A stretch of 64,000 nucleotides of DNA from Persicaria tinctoria (Eukaryota; Streptophyta; Magnoliopsida; Caryophyllales; Polygonaceae), in assembly GCA_037127255.1 (NCBI GenBank), contig JBANSL010000002.1, forward strand, positions 9,592,001-9,656,000. Reading direction: 5' to 3'. Positions 10,857-21,922 of this stretch are shown here, in pieces (the stretch's first letter is position 1; each line of letters starts with the position of its first letter). Position numbers and translations under genes: made by a program. The notes below the pieces were generated by a model that saw only the letters and a list, made by a program, of their open reading frames with translations, did not search any database and was not told the DNA's origin.

Positions 10857-11692
10857 ATAGATCATATGTACTCACCTCTTATTGTGTATCATGTGAACAA
10901 ATCACATCCGTTGATTTAAAGAAAATAAATGGTCAGGATTGTGCCACGTATTATGATAAATTTTGTAAAAAAAATGGAAAAAAGATGTCCACTCCAATAT
11001 TTGAAGCGCGTGGAATTTTAATGAGTAAACCCTAGGATCGTACTATTTTAATCATCTTCTTCCCATTGGGCGAGTCGTGTGCAAAGCCGGCAGACGAAAT
11101 TAGTGGGAGGGCGGAACATCGACACTAGGGGAGGCAGCGAGAGGTGAAGGCCGGTGAGGAGGAGGCGCCATAGAAGTCGAAGGAGGAGGCGCCGTAGAAG
11201 TCGCAGACTCGCACTAATTAGGGCTTGAAGGAGGCGGAAGTTGAAGGAAGTGGAGAGCCCAGATGATGTGGTGGCGAGGAGAGATCGGAGACTAAAGGAG
11301 AGATCGGAGCGATGTGGAGGCGAGGAGAGATCGGAGCCTAAAGGAGAGATCGGATGCAGGCGTCTTCCAACAAGTTTCAGAAGGGGAGATCGGAGGCAGG
11401 TACTCGTTTTTATATATATATATATATTTTTTAGTTACTGTTTTTATTATTTTTTTAAAATGAATAAATAATATTATTTATTACACACATATACACATAT
11501 ATATTAATTTTAATAAAAAAGGCAGGTACTCGTTACGGGCCGCCCGTAACGGGTTGATTGTTATGTCCAATCCCGCACTCGTTGCGGGCCGGGCCTAGCA
11601 GCCCGCGTGGGCTTTTCCCCATGTCCAAGTCTGTCCGCTAATGCGGGCGGGGAGGCGGGCCGAGCGGGCCTACCCGCGTTTGCCCAGGTCTA
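10355..11692. mobile_element. hAT-like non-autonomous element with GC-rich subterminal repeats
   Basis: The element is flanked by the perfect 8-bp duplication ATTTTACT (10347-10354 and 11693-11700). Its right end (CCCGCGTTTGCCCAGGTCTA) is the inverted counterpart of the left (TATACCCGGGCAAATGCG). Both subterminal regions are dense in CCCGC/GCGGG words, unlike the AT-rich core. The core holds a (TA)n tract and a purine-rich GGAGGC/AGATCGG stretch near 11100-11400. No transposase frame is present. It lies about 120 bp upstream of the dioxygenase start. Confidence 0.75.
10773..10854. repeat. (TA)n microsatellite
   Basis: About 41 uninterrupted TA units lie inside the hAT-like element. An open frame reading through it is an artefact of the dinucleotide repeat. 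Confidence 0.95.
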
Positions 11693-11736
11693 ATTTTACT
11701 ATGTAGTGTTTTTTTTTTCGGGTGGGGTGGGGGTTA

Positions 11737-12060
11737 GGCCTCGTTTGGTTTGAATTTTGAAAAGAAAAAGGAAAATGAAATGAATGTAGTCCATTTATAG
11801 TTTAAGATACACTGTTAAAAAAATTTAATCATTACCTCATTCACTAATTTTTCCATATAAAATTGGTTTTGTTTCTCCTTATTTCAATCACTCATTTGAA
11901 CAAAGGGTAACCATATCCACTATATTTTTATAATCATTACCCCTCCTATCTTATTTTTTCATATAAAAATAGCATTCTTCTCTTATATAGATATATTTTC
12001 TTATACAAAATTTATTTCATTCTGTTTAATTACCTTGCATTCTTATGCCAAACAAGCCCG
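11737..12060. mobile_element. Possible MITE
   Basis: The segment begins GGCCTCGTTTGGTTTG and ends GCCAAACAAGCCCG, imperfect inverted ends of Tourist type around an AT-rich non-coding core. No convincing target duplication was found. Confidence 0.4.
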
Positions 12061-12501
12061 TATTTTAGATCGCATGTCTACATTTTGCGGAGTATTAACA
12101 AGTTTACAATTTCGAGATGATGGTGGTTTTTTTTTTAATATTCAATATTTTAAAAATTATTAAGAAAAATATTTATCAATTTAAAATTATCAAATCAAAT
12201 TGTAAAACGTGGTTTTAATTTGCATTTTTTTCTTTGTTCTTGGTCTACGTACCCTCAACTTACTACTTTTAAGTTGCTTAATTTCGTCTTGTTGTTGAGT
12301 GCATGTCGCTTATCTTATTATGCTATTTTCTTATTTTCTATTGTATGTTTGATGTTTTTTCGTATGTCGATTGTCCCTATCGAGTTTCAAGCATGTTTAA
12401 TCTCGAATTCTTATTTTATGGGGAAAAAACAAAGGAAAAAAAATATTGATAATTGATGAAATTGAGAATGGTTCGAATGGATGATTCTCACTTGGTGATT
12501 T

Positions 12502-14260
12502 AGGTTGTGTTCGATATTGCATTTTAGGGGATTATGTAGATTTAAAAAAAAAATATTATTCGTGTATGGTGTTTGGCAGGAGCTAGTAGGAGATGTGGAG
12601 ATGGAGATTAACCAGATTAAAGGAGATCATTTTAGAAACCCCCCGGGCAAGATTATAAGAGATGTAAGGGGATTCTCTTATAATTTCGACACTTTTTCCC
12701 TTTCAGTCTTTCAGATATGGAGAGAGAAGTCGCGTGCTAGCAGAGGAAGAACGCCTCCTTCATCACAGCCCATCAACAAGGTAAGCTCCTCTCCCCTATT
12801 CTCCTCTAGTCTCCTCGCCTCTCGTGTCACCGTCGGTCGGAATAGGAGGGACGACGGCCTACAATGAAGGGTTCCGTGATTGGGAAGCTTCGAATCTGAC
12901 TTCGGTGCGGCCATGGACAAATTCTCCACGGGCTGAATGAAGTGAACGGGGATGGAGACGACCTTGGGCTTGTGAGAAGGCAGCGACGACGGTAACGGCG
13001 TTGTTTGGGAGCAAGGCCGGACTTGAGGGGAGGCGAAAGTGGCCTCCGCCTCGGGCCCAAAATTTAAAGGGGCCCATTTTTTTTTTAAGTATATGGATTT
13101 TTTTAATGTTAATTTTAACCAAAGTCATTATAGTGTATTAGTCAAAAATCTCATTCTTTCCCATTATTCTATGATTCAATTCTATTTGTAACCCATTAAT
13201 TTGGTTGCATTTTTCCCACCAAAATTTCATTTAATAATAACTAAAAACCACCAATAAAATAGAAATTATCCATTATATATTGTTATGAAAAATAAACAAA
13301 AATTTATTAATGTTATTTTGTTTTATCTTGTGCAAATTCATATTTAAAAAAAAAATCAGATTTTCACAAACTCTTTCTAAAAGAATAATTATCCAAAACC
13401 ATGAATAGAAAAATACTTAAAACCACTCATATTGAGCTTTTTTATATAAAAATAACTAAATAAAATCAATGAACGAATTCCAAAAAAAATAGTAGAGGGC
13501 CCCATTTATATATCCGGCCTCGGGCATTTCAAATCTCAGGTCCGTCCCTGTTTGGGAGGTGCCGACATGGACGGTTCTGAAATTGGGAGGGTAGCGAGGA
13601 GAACTCCCCCAACGGCTTATGTAAAATGGGATATCCATCATCTTCAACCTTCTCTTCTGATTGTTGCGATTTTCTGAATCAAGTAAATTTTGGAATTGGA
13701 ATTGAACGCTTTAAATGTTTGTTTGATCTCTGAGATGGAGATTCGAGGGGTGGGTAAGGGCGTATTTATGGGGTTTCGAAGGGGAAAAGTAGTCGGCCTC
13801 CAATGGAAACGGAATCGCCAGCAAAGGCACTCCGATGTGACGAGATTTGGGGCAACTCTCCTTCTTTCCCTCAACAGCACGAAGAGCAACGTTCTGGGTG
13901 AAGGCGGGGAGATTTCCAGGCGGCGGGGGTGGTGGAATCGACAAGTCCGGCCGTCTCACCTCTGTTTGTCTTCGCCAGATAGAGGAGTCGTTGGTTGAGG
14001 TTGGGAAAGTGGAGCAACAGGGGTCACGAGGGAGGAGGTCAGGAGAAGGGTAGGGTGGTTAATGTTAGGCGCATATTAGTCATTTTCAACATTTGAAATA
14101 CACCACAATCTTTTACCCACCAAACACCTTTCGGATATTTCCATAATAAATAATCTTATTTCACAAAATCTTATTAATCTACAAAAATAATCTCCATCCC
14201 CTAAAATCTACACAAATCCCATTAATCTACAAAAACACAATCTACCCCCAAACACAACCT
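12502..14260. mobile_element. Non-autonomous DNA element with AGGTTGTGTT ends, containing a nested hAT element
   Basis: The left end AGGTTGTGTTCG is inverted at the right end (CAAACACAACCT). Further inward, both ends share GGGGAT...TGTAGATT and GGTGTTTGG phrases in inverted order. The 1.76-kb interior holds gene-like GC-rich stretches with short open frames but no recognisable protein domain, and a complete hAT-like insert at 13012-13550. Target duplication is unclear, so the superfamily is not assigned. Confidence 0.5.
13012..13550. mobile_element. hAT-like element nested in a larger element
   Basis: The ends CAAGGCCGGACTTGAG and CTCAGGTCCGTCCCTG are inverted and start with CA as in Ac-type elements. 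They are flanked by the perfect 8-bp duplication TTTGGGAG (13004-13011 and 13551-13558). Just inside each end is a GGGCCC-rich segment. The core is AT-rich and non-coding (539 bp in total). Confidence 0.8.
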
Positions 14261-14579
14261 TGATGGCAACTAGTTTTGGCGGATTTATCCGATAGTCTTG
14301 ATGACGTGGACGTGGTAAGTCATTGTTGGGCTTTATTCTTACAAAGAGTGATTAAGATAGTCTGTTCCAAAAATACAAATCGACCTTCGAGGTGATCGAG
14401 CTAGAAAGGATTTCATAACACTATCTAAATGCCCCAATTCGTCGGATATAACCGATCACTATATATTCTAGACACATATTTATGTACCTTCACATTATAT
14501 GATGTATATATATCATCTTATTATGTATACATATGTACAGTATATATATTATGTATACATATTTATGGCAGCCTCACAC
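14261..14579. other. Intergenic AT-rich DNA
   Basis: This spacer follows the nested element. A short near-repeat of ATGTATACATAT words occurs at 14520-14565. No gene is seen. Confidence 0.4.
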
Positions 14580-14726
14580 ACAAGGCCCGCAGATGGAGTT
14601 ATAGGACGAGAAGGAAATCAGGCAGCCCACTTCCTCTCGCAGTTACGCCCGGAGACTTGTTTCTTTGCTGTTTCTGAAATGGATTTCCTCCCTGAATTGT
14701 TTGATATGGTAATTCAAGACTTGTAG
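14580..14726 (+). pseudogene. LINE RNase H C-terminal fragment
   Basis: The plus-strand frame reads VIGREGNQAAHFLSQL and continues to a stop at 14724-14726. REGNQAAHFL is the alpha-helix segment with the last conserved residues of plant LINE-encoded RNase H, also seen in diverged form in the LINE copies at 17.7, 31.5 and 53.6 kb. Everything upstream of this segment is missing, and no poly(A) tail remains. Confidence 0.6.
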
Positions 14727-14914
14727 GCGGAATAAAAGCTGGCGGTTTTTCACACTAATTCTACACGGTATATACTAATTCTATACTTTAAATTGTATTA
14801 GTGTGTATTTATATATGTATTGTAATTACATGTATAATACTATAATGTATCAAATGTGTATATATATAACAAAAATCGTAAATTATAAAACTATATATAT
14901 ATATAGAGAGAGAG

Positions 14915-14975
14915 AGGGAGTGGTTCCCTTGTGCACACCCCTTAGAGTATATCTAGTGCACGAATCTTAGCCGTA
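14915..14975. repeat. End of a GTGCAC-rich repeat family abutting a TA/GA microsatellite
   Basis: GGGAGTGGTTCCCTTGTGCA follows a (TA)n(GA)n tract at 14886-14914. The same terminal sequence occurs at 40398, and inverted versions at 23762-23836 and 40770-40826. It marks one end of a dispersed non-coding repeat whose other end was not found here. Confidence 0.5.
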
Positions 14976-15623
14976 GATCTGGATGGATTGGATGGCCTAC
15001 CTCTCGCCATGTGTCATTGTTAAAAAAAAAAAAAAGAGGTCGGGCCAAGAAGCAAGTGGGCGCGTGAAAATCCTAGTCAATTAAAACCCTAGACTACTCT
15101 TTTTGTTTTCTCTATTTCACGTGTACTGGGCACCATCACCATCACAAAAGCTCCGTCGCTTCGCCCCAACAATCCACACCGCATAGAAGCTCCGTCGATT
15201 CGACCCAACAACCCACACCGGCATCACCACAGCCATCGTGCACCCAGCGGCGCCTATTCCGGCTGCACCGGTGTCGATTGCGGCAGTTGGTGGTGTGTAG
15301 AAGCAGCGCAAGCGAGCGGAAGCGCATCCCGTGTCGGCCTCTCTCCTCCGGCTAGCGAATCCAGGTCTTTAGCCCCCAAGAATTTACTCCGGCAGTGGTG
15401 AGACCCTTCGTGTTACTCTAAATCCGACTGGCCTGGGATATCGGTTTCGAAATGGGTAAGCCCCAAAATTTCTAGGTTTTTTGGAATCGATTGTGATATA
15501 TAGGTGTTGATGTTGAGATTTGTGTCTTGAATAAAAATATTCACCGGTTCCTTGCGTTTTCCTTCTTGTTGGTGTATGAATGTAGGATTTTGTGATAAAA
15601 TTAGAAAAATAATGGGTGAAAAG

Positions 15624-15980
15624 TAGACCTGGGCAAACGCGGGTAGGCCCGTTTGGCCCGGCCCGCCCACCCGCATTAGAGGGTGGGCTTGGATACGGGA
15701 AAAAGCCCACGCGGGCTGCTAGGCCCGGCCCGCGCCCGCAGCGGGTACGGGATTGGACATATCAATCAACCCGTTACGGACCCCTAGGCCCGTAACGGGT
15801 ACCCGTCTTTTTTAATTAAAATTAATATATGTATATATATATATATAAAATATTTTTAATTATTCATTTAAAAAATCTAAAAACAGTAACTATACATATA
15901 TGTAATATATACATACATACAGTAGGTATTCATTTTTAAAAAAACAGTAGGCTTAGATTAATATATAAACAATATATGTA

Positions 15981-16016
<36 letters not shown>

Positions 16017-16048
16017 GTAGGCTTAAGTTAATATATAAATAATATATG

Positions 16049-16087
<39 letters not shown>

Positions 16088-16290
16088 TTGATTATAATAG
16101 GCTTAATATAGCTTTAATAAGAAAAATTGATTTGGTTTGCGGGTACTCGCGGGCTACCTGCACCCGCATTAGCGGACGGGCTTGGACACGACTTCCAACC
16201 CGTTAAGCGGGCTTACCCCGGCCCGCGCCCGCAACAACGGGACAAAATTTTGAGTAAAGCCCGGCCCGCGCCCGCGTTTGCCCGAGTCTA
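15624..16290. mobile_element. hAT-like non-autonomous element with GC-rich subterminal repeats
   Basis: Inverted ends TAGACCTGGGCAAACGCGGG and CCCGCGTTTGCCCGAGTCTA are flanked by the perfect 8-bp duplication GTGAAAAG (15616-15623 and 16291-16298). About 170 bp at each side is packed with CCCGC/GCGGG words. The core contains a tandemly repeated block with TATATAAACAATATATGTAA and (TA)n. It is clearly related to the element at 10355-11692. Confidence 0.85.
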
Positions 16291-16298
16291 GTGAAAAG

Positions 16299-17685
16299 CA
16301 AACATTGTGACGGTTTGGGTGAAATTTGTTCTGAAATTAGGGTTATTCGGTAGATTGAGGGAGTTTTTCAACGTCAGGAATCATGTGTGGTCTATGCTTA
16401 GCCTTGTTTAATCTTGCAAGTAGAACACACATCATTTCTTTTTTTTAGGCCTTTTTGCTGAGTAATTTATTCAAAAGCAGTTGATGTAGATGTGTTGTTA
16501 CTATAAGGTGTTGTTACTATAAGGTGTGTACTCATTAATGTTTCCTGCAATTCAATTTCAATTTCCTTAGCACATTTTACAAGACGCTTCAACAGATTGC
16601 GATAATTTCAATTGTAAGGTGTGTACTGATTAACTTCAAATAAGCTAAAGTGCCATGGAGAGGCAACTTCAAATAAGCTCAAGTGCCAAGGAGAGGTAGC
16701 CTGATTTTCCTAGTAGTTTACAAATTGCGACAGTTTATTCATTGGAATAAAATATTATTCGGTATCTTGGGATGGACTATTCATCATAACTGGTAAATTT
16801 TGATCGGAACTAAATGAAAAAAGATAACATAAAATTATTCGGTGGAATGCAACGCATTATTCGGTGGAATTGTCAAATTTTTAAAATTGATTTACTTTTT
16901 TTTGATAGATAATAAGAATTTCGTCGATTCTATATACCTCATAAAAATAAGAATTTCATTGAATAATATCTCAATTATCGTTCAATGTGCGCATTAAATT
17001 GATCGATTCTATCGACACCTCCCAATTCCGAATTAAAAGAAAAAAAAGGGAATTGGATTAATGGTTTGATTTGATTCATATCTTTCTTTGAAATAAAACA
17101 TTATTCGATTTATTCAATTCATATCTTTCTTTGAAATGAAATATTATTCGGTAGCATTGGACAAATTCTTCATTGGAATTGTTAAATTTTGGTCTGAATT
17201 AAATGAAAAGAGATAACATAACTTTATTCGGTGGAGTGCAAAACATTATTCGGTGGAATTGCCAAATTTTTAAAATTGATTTACTTTTTTTTTTTGAGAG
17301 AAAATAAGAATTTCATCGATTTTGTATACCTCGTAAAATGTGGACCATTAATCTTATTTTTGAGAGAAAATAAGAATAATCTCCCAATTTTCGTAGATTT
17401 TCTTTTTTGTTCATCAATTTTAGATAAAAAAAAATAATCCCCCAATTTTCGTCAATTTTCTTTTTTGTTTGGCACACCTGAAAACATTAAACATTAATTT
17501 AAGTGAATAATCTCTTAAATTTAACCGAATAAAAAACATAATCTATTTGATTTTATGGGTCCCTCCATTTAACCTTTAAAAAAATATCTTAAAAAAAATC
17601 ATTTTATATAGTTTTTACCCCCTTAAAAAAATGTATCATAAAATCAATGAACTTATATTTCTAAACGGAGGTAGTATCAAATTAC
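16299..17685. repeat. AT-rich intergenic DNA with TTATTCGGTGGAAT repeats
   Basis: No gene is seen. The phrase TTATTCGGTGGAAT recurs. A longer segment (about 16830-16950) is duplicated directly at about 17222-17335, both copies including AAATTTTTAAAATTGATTTA. The phrase also appears in the long inverted repeats of the foldback element at 40398-40826, so this may be a degenerate relative. Confidence 0.5.
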
Positions 17686-17724
17686 CTTGTAAATTTTTTT
17701 TTTTTTTTTGACGCAGAATAAAAT

Positions 17725-20700
17725 TTAGGTAGGGTCGGCCGCAGCAGAACTCCTTCCTAGCGCATCCTTGCGGATGAGAGCACAGAGCTCTGGATCGTCG
17801 TCGTAGCTGTCGTCGGCAGGGGAAGCATGTGCACTGCGCGCGAGATAGTCAACCACTGCATTCGATTCCCTAAAAATACGACGGATAGCTACATAAGAGA
17901 AAGACGAAGTATCTAAAAGAATATCAGATTGTAGGAGCTCGATGTTCCAGGGGCATTTCCATTCCCCTAGCAGAGCTTTAACAACTAGCAGGTTATCACC
18001 CTCGATCAAAAGGTTACGAATATTCAGCTGTTTAGCCCGTAGGATTCCCATCTTGAGGCCGAGGTTTTCAGCAAAGACTACCGAGACATTGATACAAGTG
18101 TCTCTGCCCATTGCAACAACCCTGCCGCACCAATCCCTAATGACGAAACTGTAAGAAGCTGTAATACCCTGTCTCACAGAACCGTCAAAATTAAGCTTGT
18201 AGCAGTCCACCGACGGTTTGTCCCAATGTCCCGAACGTAACTGTCCCTTAACCCCAACCGGGGCAGAAGGAAGACGACGCACGGGGCCGTACGCCTTAGG
18301 CGGCATAGTTGTCCCTGAAGATGACTCATCCTCGAGGAGTTTCGACTGTTTCCAGCATTGGGTAATGGTTATATAAAAAATCTCCATTTCAGTAATAGAA
18401 ACCTTGTTCGTATGGTCAAATGCAAGCTGGTTCCTAAAGAACCAGATGACCCACCAAGCACAGGCCAAAGGGCCGAAACATTTTTTACCAACCGCCAACA
18501 TGACTTGGTTTAGGGGAAAAGTAGAGCCCGAGGGAACGGTTAGCTGTGCCCAGTTCGGGCAACGGATGCGGAGTTTTCGTAGAAAACTAAAGGTAACCGG
18601 GCACTGGAGGAACATGTGATTGTCTGATTCGGTGGTGGTATCACAAAAATGGCACCCAGATGGTACTGCAACATGAGACTTTTATAGTCGTTCCGAGGTC
18701 GGTAGGCCGTCGCGTGAGATTTTCCAGAGAAAATGTCGAACCTTTGGCGGAACATCTAGGTCCCAGATCCAGCCACAATCGAACGATTGCGAGCCTTTGT
18801 TAGATGAGAGCATGGTGTTAGCTGAACTAGTCGAAAACCACCCGTTAGTGCTCGGCCCCCAGTACATGCGGTCCTTTATAGGATTGTTTGGCAGGATGAT
18901 GCCTAGGAGATGGTAAATATCTTCCGAAGAAAGGATGTTGGTTAAACTTGAAATAAGCAAGCTCTTGTTCCACTGTAGATTTTGATCGATGAAATGTGAG
19001 ACTTTTATGCCTAAAAGCTCGTTAGGGATTGGTTGTAGGGCCCTAGAGACGAGTGTCACATCGAAAGCCCACTTCTGAGACCAGAAGTCAATGGAACACC
19101 CATCGCCAACAGACCACCGAAGAGCGTTCGCGAAAGGTTGTCTGATAGACATTAGACGTCTCCACTGCCAAGAAGTATTACTTTTCGTTTGGCAGTTTAG
19201 CATATCCTGACCTTTGAGGTATTTTTGGGAAATGATGCGGACCCAAATATTGCCCGGTTCGGACAGAATTTTCCATAGCAGTTTCATTTGTAATGCAATA
19301 TTCATTGTTTCAGCTTTGTGGATACCCAACCCTCCTTTCAGGGTGTCGGAACAGATTTTGTCCCAACTAATCAGCGGGGGGGGGCTTAGAGTTTTTATTC
19401 CAAAAAAATTGTCTGTAAACCTTGTCGAGTTCCTGGTGAATGTGAGATGGTAGTAAAAAAGCTTGCATGAGAAAGAGCGCTTTAGCACACAGATTCGACT
19501 TGATAAGAACTTTCCGACCTTCAGCCGAGAGGCATGAGGCCTTCCACTTGGTAAGTTGTTGCTTAGTTTTAAGTACCACTTCGTTGAAAGTGTCTTTGTT
19601 TGTACGTCCATTAATGATTGGACAGCCCAGGTACTTGTCGAAGTTATTAGCCTGCGGTATACCAAGGACCGCTATCGTAGCATTTATTGCTGCTGGTGTT
19701 GTGTTCGAGGAAGCTTGGAAGCTAGATTTGTGTAGATTGACCTTTTGACCCGAAATAAGACAGAACCGATCCAGAATTGTCAGAACGGAGGAGCAGGCCG
19801 TCTGGGAGGCTTTGCAGAAAATGAGGATGTCATCTGCGAATGCTAAAAACGGAATCGTAATGCCCGGCTTGCCGAACACTAGACCCAGGTCTTTGTTCGC
19901 CGAACTTTCATGTTGCAGAGTTCTTGCAAGGACCTCCGAAGCCAAGATAAACAGAAACGGAGATAGGGGGTCGCCCTGCCTTAGTCCCCGAGTGGGTTCA
20001 ATGAGTGTTGTTGGTTCATCATTGACCAGGATGGAGTAGGAAACCGTAGTTACGCACTCGCTGATCCAACGGATAAACTTGTCGTTAAAACCGAACCTTG
20101 AGAGGACATCAAAAAGGAAGGGCCATTCGATCCGATCGTAAGCCTTCTCCATGTCCAGCTTTATGGCAAGCAGCCCCGAATTACCCTTTTTAAGCTTGAA
20201 GGAGTGGAAAGCTTCATGAGTTATCAAGATGTTGTCTTGGATGGCCCGACCTTTCGTAAACGCCCCCTGTAAGGGATGTATCAAGTTTTCAAAGATCTTG
20301 GTTAGCCTGGATGTAATTACCTTTGCTATAGTTTTATAAATAGTGGAGCACAAACTAATAGGCCTGTAATGGTTTACTGTTGTCGGGTCATCTCTTTTAG
20401 GGAGAAGTGTTATGAAAGTATGGTTTATTTGCCTTAATAGCATTCCGCTGGAGAAAAAAGCTTTGACACCTTTCGTGACCGAAGGGCCAACTGTCTTCCA
20501 GAACTTCTGGTAGAACCCTGCCGAGAACCCATCAGGACTCGGCGCCTTATCCGGACACATAGAGAAAACAACAGCTTTAATTTCTGCGTTAGAAACCGGG
20601 GCTATGAGCATGTCGTTATCATCCTGTGTGACTAGTGAGGGGATAACCCCTAAGTCCCTAGTTGTGTCCAGATCGCTTCTTGTGGAGGAGCGAAAGCGGG

Positions 20701-21922
20701 CTTTGAAATCTTTTTCAAATTCTTGTTGGATAATGTGAAAATCAACTGCTATTTCACCGCCTGGTAGGGCGATTGATTTGATAATTTTTCTACCCCTCTT
20801 GGAGGAGGTGATTTTGTGGAAATATCCAGAGTTGGAATCATTAAGCTTGACATGCTTGACCTTAGCCCTTTGGCTCCAATATCTGCGATGGAAATCGAGC
20901 ATCCTTTCTCGCTTATTGAGCAGTTGCTTTAATAACTTGATGTCATTGTTATTGTAGTTTGACAGAAGCGAAGTCTGCAATTGGAGTAATTTCTGATCAG
21001 TTGTCTGAATTTGATTGTTTGTGTTGAGAAAGGTTTTCTTATGCTAGTCTTTGGAGAGGCGCTTAAGAAGTTTCATACGTTGAAGTAGGCGGTACATATA
21101 GGAGCCCGAGGAGTCCAGACGCCACGCCTGAGAAACAAGATTCTTGTAATCCGAACGGTTTGCCCATGCTAGTTCAAATTTGAATGGTCTGTTTTTTGGT
21201 ATAGCGTTACGACTGAAGTCTGTCGATATAGGCGCATGATCAGATCTGGTGAAGGGATGAATCTGGGTTCTGAGAGAGTCAAAAATAGTGAGTACATCAG
21301 TGTGGATGAGGAGAAGATCTAGTCTCTCAAAACAGGAATCAATTCCATTCTTCTTCCGTTTTCATGTGAATTGTCCTCCAAACGACGGAATCTCGTGTAA
21401 AGAAAATTTATTCTTGAGGTCGGTCAAACGTGCAAATCTGGCATTTGACGGACAGGCTCCCCCCACCTTTTCAGACGGGGAGCAGATGTCGTTAAAATCT
21501 CCCATAACACAGTACGGTATAAGTAAGCTTTGTATATATAACGTGATAGCTTCCCAAAAAGGCCCTTTCCTGGCCTCATCAGGCGGTGCATAAATCACCA
21601 GTACGGCAACTGTTGAGTGAGAAGTAAAGTCCGAGTAGTTAAAATGTATAAAACGGTTGTTTACCGAAACAAGATCAATAGATCCTTGACTCGATGGTAA
21701 ATCTTTCCACAGCAAGCAGATTCCTCCGGAAAAGCCGGTAGCGGGGTCAAAAGCAATGTTAGTAAAACCGCATTTCCGCCAGCAAATATCGGACGGCACC
21801 TTAACTGTTTTGGTTTCCAAAAGAGCTATTATATTAATATGGTTATTCTTACAAAAAATATCAACGTTCGTCCAGAAGTTCCTACTGCGAATTCCGCAGG
21901 AATTCCAAGTGCAAATATTCAT
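17725..21922 (-). pseudogene. LINE ORF2: endonuclease, reverse transcriptase, zinc-binding RVT and RNase H domains (broken)
   Basis: The ORF starts at the ATG at 21920-21922. The N-terminal endonuclease has NICTWNSCGIR, LLETKT, GGICLLW, VIYAPPDE and GDFNDI. RT follows, with PDGFSAGFYQ, RPISLCSTIYK, LDMEKAYDRIEW, RGLRQGDPLSPFLF and catalytic FADDI. A zf-RVT segment (CHFCDTTTESDNHMFLQCP) and RNase H (LNFDGSV, EGDN, ESNAVVDYLAR) come last. Breaks: nonsense codons at 21362-21364 (in place of a conserved Trp), 21044-21046 and 18682-18684, and a one-base expansion in the nine-G run at 19376-19384 that shifts the frame. All other segments stay in one frame, so the decay is recent to moderate. Confidence 0.93.

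Noticed and set aside
10722..10919. 65-codon ORF rich in Tyr-Ile repeats
   Set aside because: It is the (TA)n microsatellite read in frame.
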